From positions 1-50,108 of the forward strand of contig CAJVPP010000090.1 in NCBI GenBank assembly GCA_910592005.1: 50,108 nucleotides of DNA, in the 5' to 3' direction. The position numbers and the translations under genes are program-made. Below, in pieces: positions 44,331 through 50,108 of the stretch (the stretch's first letter is position 1; the number at the start of each line of letters is the position of its first letter). The notes below the pieces were generated by a model. It did no database searches. It was not told the DNA's origin and worked only from the letters and a program-made list of their open reading frames with translations. This stretch comes from Funneliformis mosseae. Its lineage: Eukaryota > Glomeromycota > Glomeromycetes > Glomerales > Glomeraceae.

Positions 44331-44639
44331 TTGTCGTTTTACAACATCCAATAAAACGAATGTGTTTGTTGAAGTAAAATTACAATGGATTTGGATCTTT
44401 TTTTTTTTTTTGGATTGTTAATTTTTTTTTGTGGTTTAATTATTTTTCTTCTACTACTTATCGGAAGGGGGTTCAAAAAGTTTAATGTTGTTTGCCAGTT
44501 GCTTTCATATTTGATAAATGAAGTTATTGAGGTGAGGTTATTGATGAAGTTGAAGCCAACTTTCATCTCGTTATATATCAAAATTCGTATTGTATTTAGA
44601 TTTGTATTGAATTGTATTTTAACAATTCATAATTAATTA

Positions 44640-45366
44640 TATCATAAAAATAATACTATTATATGAATTGTTAATTTTTGTAATATGAAATCAACTGATC
44701 TTCTGCGCATATCATGTATTGTTAAATAACAAATTATTTTTATAATAAGCAAAAAAAAAAAAAACAAAGGGTTTTTTTCAAAAATAACCTTTTAATAAAG
44801 TTTGTTTCTCGTATTGTTTATATTACTCTGTCATACATTTAACGGGATATACAGTATACATACAATACACAAAAGTTTTAAAGATTTATAATATCCAATG
44901 TATTGGATCGATCGCAAAAATCCACAAAAGAACGGAGTTTAATTGAAACTAATAAAAAGTGAAAACTGATATATACAATAACAATGACAGATATAACATA
45001 TTATATTTTATTATTATATTTTTCAAAAAAAATTTATTTTAGAAAGGATCGAAACTTTAAAACAATTAAACAACTCGCTTGCATTTTACCGCAATAATCA
45101 TGTGTGGTTTCTTTTGTAAACAATTTCGAAACAATTTTTTTTATTATGACAAGTGCCCCAATTCCTACTGTATTAATCAAAAAAAAAATCACAAATAGAA
45201 AAAAGTAAGTTCATGTGTTCAGTTTATTTAAGGAGGGAAATATTTTTGCGTTGCCAATGATGGATGGCAAAGACAGATTTTCACATGATTTACAGTATGT
45301 ATAGATTTCAAAAATCCAAGATTTCAATGAGAGATATCAAACGTAAACGAATTACCATCTTATTGT
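44640..45366. other. Intergenic DNA, no gene seen
   Basis: AT-rich sequence with an A-run near 44751. No open frame with protein-like content. It lies downstream of both neighbouring minus- and plus-strand readings. Confidence 0.5.
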
Positions 45367-45531
45367 TTAGTCATCTATCGCAGCTAGTAGATCAAGGAGT
45401 TTATTGATATCAGAATGTGACCAGAGTTCATTAGCATAACTTGAATCCTCAAGTTGGCCCTCATCAATGGTTTCTTCGATTATTTCTTCATCAGTAAATC
45501 CATCATCTTCATCATTCGGTTTTTCACTTGA
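45367..45531 (-). CDS. C-terminal exon of an acidic protein
   Basis: The minus strand reads SSEKPNDEDDGFTDEEIIEE followed by TIDEGQLEDSSYANELWSHS and DINKLLDLLAAIDD before a TAA at 45367-45369. The acidic stretch then W-S-x-S-D-I-N-K-L-L-D-L-L is strongly protein-like; the Trp/Leu part resembles the start of a Myb/SANT-like or short amphipathic helix. Upstream, KEIDSSIVSSTKP continues in a frame off by one base, so there is either a 1-base deletion or an unseen splice. No start codon is assigned. The upstream DNA carries a direct repeat with 45881-45963. Confidence 0.5.
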   Translation of the reverse strand, partial: SSEKPNDEDDGFTDEEIIEETIDEGQLEDSSYANELWSHSDINKLLDLLAAIDD

Positions 45532-45560
45532 GGTTTAGTTGATGATACAATTGATGAATC

Positions 45561-45963
45561 AATTTCCTTATGAAAGTTTATTTTGTCTTTTCTTTTCGAT
45601 CACAAACGGTAATTGTTAAATTTATGCACCGTTAAAATCCGAACGTTTTACCATAATCAAAAGGCAACAATAATGGATACTCTCGATTTCGAAAAAAATA
45701 ATAATTGTATTAATTACCGGAAAAATTTTCGAATTTTAATTTTACTGGCCACATCAGCCACTTTTTTATTTGTATTTTATATTTAAATTAGTACTGGAAA
45801 ATTAAGTTAAATAGAATAATACATTACAATACGAGAAACAAATTTTTTTATGAACACTTTATTTAATTAAAAAAAAAATCAACTTTCCTATGGAAGTTTA
45901 TTTGTCTTTTCTTTTCGATAACAAACGGTAATTGTTAAATTCATGCACCGTTAAAATCCGAAC
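45561..45963. repeat. Direct repeat pair, ~85 bp
   Basis: 45561-45645 and 45881-45963 match closely, sharing GTCTTTTCTTTTCGAT, ACAAACGGTAATTGTTAAAT and ATGCACCGTTAAAATCCGAA. The copies differ by a few substitutions and 1-2 base gaps. The left copy overlaps the 5' side of the acidic-protein exon, so a local duplication has involved the gene's upstream part. The 235 bp between copies show no gene. Confidence 0.8.
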
Positions 45964-46081
45964 TTAACACATAAGTTAGTTTACGGGGGGGAGGATATTT
46001 TAAAGAACGCTTTACGGTATTTTTAGCATTTAAAACTCAACGTTGTTTATCACACAAAATTAATTAATGGGAATTTTGCTT

Positions 46082-46112
46082 CACGTGTCGACAAACAATT
46101 TAGTTATAAAAG
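46082..46112 (+). promoter_or_regulatory. CACGTG box and TATA box
   Basis: CACGTG (46082-46087) is a bHLH-type E-box and TATAAAAG (46105-46112) is a good TATA box. They lie about 105 bp upstream of the start codon chosen for the next gene, and the CT-rich stretch at 46128-46150 (CACCTTCTCTCTTGTTCAAC) would suit a transcription start. Confidence 0.5.
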
Positions 46113-46214
46113 AAGCATGAAAAAGCACCTTCTCTCTTGTTCAACTTCATTCAACTAAAAGATCTTGCATTCACAAATAAAAATAAAAATCAACCATGAA
46201 AATTCAAAGCTTCG

Positions 46215-46704
46215 ATGATCCCGTATGTTGACATCTATCATTTTTATTTTATGTTTATTTATTTATTTATTTATTTATTTTTTTTTATTTTTTTTTTTTT
46301 TTATTAGATTAACAAAAAGAAAACAAACACGCGTCAATTACCACCGCTCCCTGCGAGAGATCGATTTCCTAATAAAAAATTTGGAAATTCCATTAACCCT
46401 ACCACCGATCCTCGAACAAATTTCCAATGTTAATCAATCGCTCCCATCTATAAGAACGCTTGATATTTTTACCAAAGACCCAATTCCTCGTATTCCTCTC
46501 CAAACTCCTCAGTATTCTCCTTTCCAGCGTGTCAGTCGAACCAGCCAACCATACTATCTTCGACTACCGGCAGTGAACCCAATCCCAATAGCAACACATA
46601 CAACTATTTTAATTCCTGTAATCCGTACCGTCCCCGTCCCCGTTCCTGTGGCCTCAATTCCAAAGAACAAAAAGAACAACGCGGGATCTAATTCCGATAA
46701 TTAA
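46215..46704 (+). CDS. Small proline-rich protein, two exons
   Basis: Exon 2 (46308-46704) has a long open frame: REIDFLIKNLEIPLTLPPIL, PSIRTLDIFTKDPIPRIPLQ, FQRVSRTSQPYYLRLPAVNP and VIRTVPVPVPVASIPKNKKN, ending NAGSNSDN. Third codon positions favour C and T, which supports this frame. The preceding 85 bp form an intron (GTATGT donor at 46223, TTATTAG acceptor) with a (TTTA)n run and T-tract. ATG at 46215 (ATGATCCC) joins in phase to give about 135 residues. An earlier ATG at 46196 in good context (CAACCATG) would join out of phase and stop after about 51 residues. The product is Pro-rich, with no signal peptide or known domain. Confidence 0.5.
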
Positions 46705-47081
46705 TTATTTACCTCCGACGATTCTATGTTATAATTGAGAATAATGATTGGGCTGAAAAAAAAAAAAAAAAATGTTTATTTTGGTTAAGTATAAGAATCG
46801 ATTTGCTAGTAATGAACTACAAAAATGAAGAAATTTTTTTTTTATGCTTTATTATATGTACTGTATGTCAATATGTCTCAATTTTTTTTAATTATAATGA
46901 CCTGTTATAATATTTTTTGTGTAGTTATAATGTTAAATAAAATACTATAATACTACTAATGATCCTATGTATCATTATGTGATTTGGAAAAGTTATTTCT
47001 TTGATTCATAAATTAATCTCGTTTTGTCAGTTCAAATTTATTTTATTATTTTGCAAAATCATTTTTTTTTTTTTTTTTCAG
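46705..47081. other. 3' flank, AT-rich
   Basis: This is probably the 3' untranslated region and downstream spacer of the proline-rich gene, with an A-run at about 46756. AATAAA occurs at 46936. A T-run ending in CAG at 47079-47081 looks like a 3' splice site. Confidence 0.4.
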
Positions 47082-47207
47082 CGGGGTAAATTGAATCCAA
47101 TTGGTATTATGAAAACCTTTCACACACAATTTATTTTATTACGACATTTACAGTTCATACAAAATATTCATAAAAAATATGACAAGCATAGAAGAACTTT
47201 TTGTTAA
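47082..47207 (+). CDS. Possible terminal exon, unrecognised
   Basis: After a strong acceptor (18 T then CAG) the plus strand reads RGKLNPIGIMKTFHTQFILL and ends RRTFC at a TAA. It could be the last exon of a gene whose upstream exon I cannot find, since the preceding gene has its own stop at 46704. Basic and short, it may also be chance. Confidence 0.25.
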   Translation, partial: RGKLNPIGIMKTFHTQFILLRHLQFIQNIHKKYDKHRRTFC

Positions 47208-47275
47208 AACGTTTTTTTTTTATTATATGTATTACCGAAAATATGTAACGAAAATAAAATGGTGCGGTGCGAATA

Positions 47276-47352
47276 AAAAGGTGTACGTTAAAGGTGTGCG
47301 TTAAAGGTGTGCGTTAAAGGTGGCGTTAAAGGTGTCCTTTAAAAGTATACGT
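47276..47352. repeat. 13-bp minisatellite, about 6 units
   Basis: Tandem units of the form AAAGGTGTGCGTT run from about 47277; two units are identical, others vary by a base or lose one (AAAGGTGGCGTT, AAAGGTGTCCTTT). The array is GC-richer than the flanks. A 67-codon frame starts inside it (47320-47523; EEFRIVIFQKKENLIRKKKN) and has no recognised domain. Confidence 0.8.
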
Positions 47353-47605
47353 TGTGCGAATAAATTTGAGGAATTTCGAATTGTGATATTCCAAAAGAAA
47401 GAAAATCTCATAAGGAAAAAAAAAAACCAAAGGATCGTTCATAATGCATTCATAAAAATTAGCGGGAAGAAAGATGATTACGCATCGAAAGAATTAGAAA
47501 AAAAAATTATTTTTCGCGAATAACGACGTTACGAGAAAGAAAGCAAAATAAAAATTTGATTGCGAAAGTAAAGAAAAAAAAAAAAAAAAAAAAAAAATAC
47601 ACAAT

Positions 47606-47839
47606 TTAGGTGATGGAAGATTTAAAAAAACCTTCTATAGGAATTTCGGTAAGGTATGTAGTGAATAAACCTGTGAAAAAACATTGCTGTAATTTTTGTT
47701 CTTGATAATTTGGGATTTTCTTTATCAAATATTCAAATCGAACGTTATCATTCATTGTTCTAAATAATATAAGTAAAATGATTAATATACAATTTCGAGA
47801 AGAAATTGTTGCAAATTTTTTAAAAAAAAAAAATATCAC
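47606..47839 (-). CDS. Short open frame, unrecognised
   Basis: The minus-strand frame is open for 77 codons. The part from an internal AT-rich acceptor-like site reads MNDNVRFEYLIKKIPNYQEQ and KLQQCFFTGLFTTYLTEIPI, ending GFFKSSIT, and looks protein-like. The upstream Ile/Leu-rich part may be intron. No family is recognised. Confidence 0.3.
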   Translation of the reverse strand: MIFFFFKKFATISSRNCILIILLILFRTMNDNVRFEYLIKKIPNYQEQKLQQCFFTGLFTTYLTEIPIEGFFKSSIT

Positions 47840-47869
47840 CGCACATTTTTGTTAAAGAGCGGATTTCAG

Positions 47870-47921
<52 letters not shown>

Positions 47922-48516
47922 TAAAAATAAATCACATTCTTATATTTTTAATTTTTTTTTTTCTCATTTTTTTTTTTTACAGAATTAAAAATAAATATGA
48001 ATATATAACAAAAAAAAACTAAAAAAAAAAAAAATCTAAAAAACACTATTGTTTATGATCATGAGAGTGGATCACAAGGACACTATTCAGATGTGATTAC
48101 ATAAATTTGGGCTAGCTAAAATTATTCATATACACAAAGTTAAAAAAAAAATTTAAGAACGTTTATCAGTACATCAGGAATTCTTTTTCTTAGTAATCAG
48201 TGGGCGCTAGCTGCCACCGTTTGTTTTTGTGGGAAATTATACATGTTGGTTAACCTCAAAAAGTATTGTATAATTTATTTATACATTCAAAGTGAGATGA
48301 TTTTTGTCAAGTCCTCATGGCGTTTTATACTTGCTGTGAATATAAACTTCTTCATTACCGATTAAAGTAAATGTAGTATAAAAATTCAAGATTGTAATCA
48401 AGAAATCAAATGTCTAAAAATTTCTTATCAATGCAATGTTTTCCCATCCGACGATAATAAATGATGGGGAGTACAGAAATTTTAATGGTGGTGGACCCCC
48501 ATAAAAGTGTTATTAT
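47870..48516. other. Long T-run and spacer, no gene seen
   Basis: A run of about 42 T lies at 47872-47913, the longest homopolymer in the window. Beyond it a scrap reads YDHESGSQGHYSDVIT (48053-48100) in the plus sense without support from splice sites. Confidence 0.45.
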
Positions 48517-48680
48517 TTGTTACACGGTGAATTTCGGTCAAGTTCAGTAACGCCGGTCAAAAAAGCACGTGGGTTGATATTGGTACTGTTTTCGGAACAT
48601 GTTTTGATAATCCGAGATCAATTGAAAATTACCGACTCTCTTGTTTTTAAAACTCAAAAAGAAATCAGCGGGAAAGGTAT
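48517..48680 (+). CDS. Possible exon, unrecognised
   Basis: An open frame from ATG 48517 reads HGEFRSSSVTPVKKARGLIL, VLFSEHVLIIRDQLKITDSL and KTQKEISGK, reaching a GTATGA donor-like site. A second frame over the same bases (WVDIGTVFGTCFDNPRSIEN) also looks protein-like, so the true frame is uncertain. Confidence 0.25.
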
Positions 48681-48881
48681 GAAGTATATAACTATATTAA
48701 AGCTAAATATGTGTAAATTGATTTAATATTTTAATTTAAATGTATATTCATAGTTAAAATTATTTTTACATGTGTATATATTAAAATTATGGAATTATAA
48801 AAAAAATTGTACTGGTTAGGATAAGGTTAAATTTTATTGCTAAAAAAAATTTTTTTTTTTTTGTCTTTACCTCAGAGGAAT

Positions 48882-49175
48882 GTCTTCAATAATTAATGAG
48901 GAAGAAGCTTCAACGTTAGTGGTGTTATTACAAAATCTACGTATATGATGATCTTACAAGCTGAATTCGTAAGCATTCAAAAATATAATGACACTTCATC
49001 ATTTTCATCAAAATCACGAGAAGATATCTATCCTAAATGAAATTAATTTTCTACCAGATTAAGGATCAATTATTTATCACCTATTTCTTTTTATCGTTAA
49101 TTCCAGATCAATCTCAAGAACCTAACGTTTCATATCATGCTTTTAAGACAGCGATGAATTGTCGTTTGTTAAAGG
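48882..49175 (+). pseudogene. Possible broken gene fragment
   Basis: ATG 48882 starts MSSIINEEEASTLVVLLQNL, which meets two stops; a shifted frame continues MILQAEFVSIQKYNDTSSFS and SKSREDIYPK. A later block after a TTCCAG acceptor-like site reads DQSQEPNVSYHAFKTAMNCR and LLK before a GTATTA donor-like site. This may be one gene with a small deletion or an unseen intron. No family is recognised. Confidence 0.3.
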
Positions 49176-49225
49176 TATTAAGGGATGAGCTTATGAGTTT
49201 GCCCTTCCCCCCCCCCCGATATTGA

Positions 49226-49600
49226 AATTTCAAGGTCCAATAATGAATCATCATTTTTATGTTTCTTTTTCAAATATATATATTTATATATTTAATCGGC
49301 TTTTTCTTTTCTTGTAGATAAATTATAATTTCTTGAATAAATTGCAATTGAAAACGATTTAGAGTAATGAAGACAAATTTCTACAATAGGAATGAAGAAT
49401 GGTAGATTTTTTACTCTCAAAAATTTAATTTTTTAATGTCCATTTTTCTCTTATTAAATCCTATTATTCGTTTCTAAACTTAGCGATTGCTACGTAATTT
49501 TATTTTCACACGATGCTGAATGTTGCAACAGGTTGATAAAACACAATTTACTTTCTAATATATGGATGGTTGGTATCCGTTGGAACTGATGTCAAATTAT
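49226..49600. other. Spacer, no gene seen
   Basis: A C-run (about 10 bases, 49208-49217) lies just before this region, which is unusual in such AT-rich DNA. The rest is AT-rich without open frames. Confidence 0.45.
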
Positions 49601-49605
49601 CACAA

Positions 49606-49792
49606 TTTGATGTTCAAATCCCATTTTGATAGTTCGCAATAAGAAGGAACGTAAATATCTTTTACCCAAACGTGAGTCGAAATCATGCTATGATATGAAT
49701 TGCTTACAATACAAAGCAAGGAATTTTATTCATTGTATAAGTGATCGAGATCTGTGATCAGACATAATTAGATTTTTACTTTTTGATAAAGG
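49606..49792 (+). pseudogene. Possible exon with one internal stop
   Basis: The plus strand reads CSNPILIVRNKKERKYLLPK, RESKSCYDMNCLQYKARNFI and HCISDRDL, a TGA, then SDIIRFLLFDK, followed by GGTACGT which fits a 5' splice site. The single TGA is one transition from CGA. It is basic and Cys-containing but of no recognised family. Confidence 0.35.
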
Positions 49793-50108
49793 TACGTATC
49801 AATTTTTAAATTTTAATAATAATTTTGAAAAAAAAAAAAAAAAAAAAAAATCTTATAAATGAAAATTATGGATATGTAATTATATGCATATATTATTTTT
49901 GTTTGCTGCTAAACTTGAGAATGATCAATGAGCTTTTCTAACAACCTTTTTGATGATAATATCAGACCAAGTGTAGAACAATTTGTGATAAAAATCCATG
50001 ATATCAGCATAATGATTGGAATTCTAAAATTACGAAACCATAACCTACGAAATTCAAATATCCGGAATTCCATTACTTAACTTAGATCTCTTTCAAAAGC
50101 ATTCTCCA
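49793..50108. other. Window edge, no gene assigned
   Basis: An A-run of about 23 bases lies at 49828-49850. Minus-strand scraps near 49930-50040 look weakly protein-like (the reading includes FYHKLFYTWSDI) but are cut by the window end. Confidence 0.4.

Noticed and set aside
44339..44636. Overlapping 80- and 83-codon frames on both strands
   Set aside because: Both depend on a T-run and low-complexity DNA; neither has a protein-like profile.
49037..49225. 62-codon frame as a full gene
   Set aside because: Only the middle part after TTCCAG looks protein-like; the rest reads through a probable intron and a C-run.
49560..49630. Possible tRNA T-loop (GTTCAAATCC)
   Set aside because: No matching acceptor, D or anticodon stems could be folded around it.

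Overview
The window looks like nuclear DNA from an arbuscular mycorrhizal fungus, most likely Rhizophagus or a close relative in the Glomeromycotina. I infer this from the very high A+T content, short AT-rich introns with GTAAGT-type donors, a large load of decayed transposons, and LINE, Helitron and Maverick/Polinton relics of the kind I associate with that lineage. No ribosomal RNA, convincing tRNA or CRISPR array was seen.

The window falls into two parts. From 1 to about 38.6 kb it is a transposon graveyard with no intact host gene. In order it holds a 597-bp Tc1/mariner element (584-1180), a possible solo LTR (1960-2418), degenerate tandem repeats and a ~200-bp satellite (2850-5050) that runs into the 3' end of a broken multi-exon gene (5050-6181), a pogo-like MITE (7501-8155), a broken gene with an Arg/Ser-rich tail (8160-8790), a Helitron replication/helicase relic (11320-13610), LINE fragments in both orientations (13614-14285, 18483-19105, 20380-22050), a Maverick-type integrase relic (15782-16720), a DDE transposase relic (23930-24443), a broken SAM-domain gene (24500-26061), and two long LINE copies lying head to tail on the minus strand (27060-30300 and 30360-36428). 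Short MITEs are scattered through these. The most interesting are three related groups of about 155 bp whose ends begin with G-runs and which are flanked by a 4-bp ATAT or ATTT duplication. Many relics carry in-frame stops one C-to-T or G-to-A step from a sense codon, which suggests cytosine-deamination decay.

From about 38.6 kb to the end the DNA is visibly richer in CpG and in long poly-A/T runs, and plausible host genes appear. The best is a four-exon minus-strand gene (40392-41047) for a 136-residue Myb/SANT-like protein with phase-consistent introns. Next come two inverted broken copies of an AMP-binding (fatty-acyl-AMP-ligase-like) enzyme (42590-44330), the C-terminal exon of an acidic protein (45367-45531), and a small proline-rich gene with a TATA box and CACGTG upstream (46082-46704). 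The last 3 kb hold only weak gene fragments.

The left part reads as layers of insertions: LINEs, Helitron and Maverick first, MITEs into them later, then point-mutation decay. The right part looks like the edge of a gene-bearing compartment.
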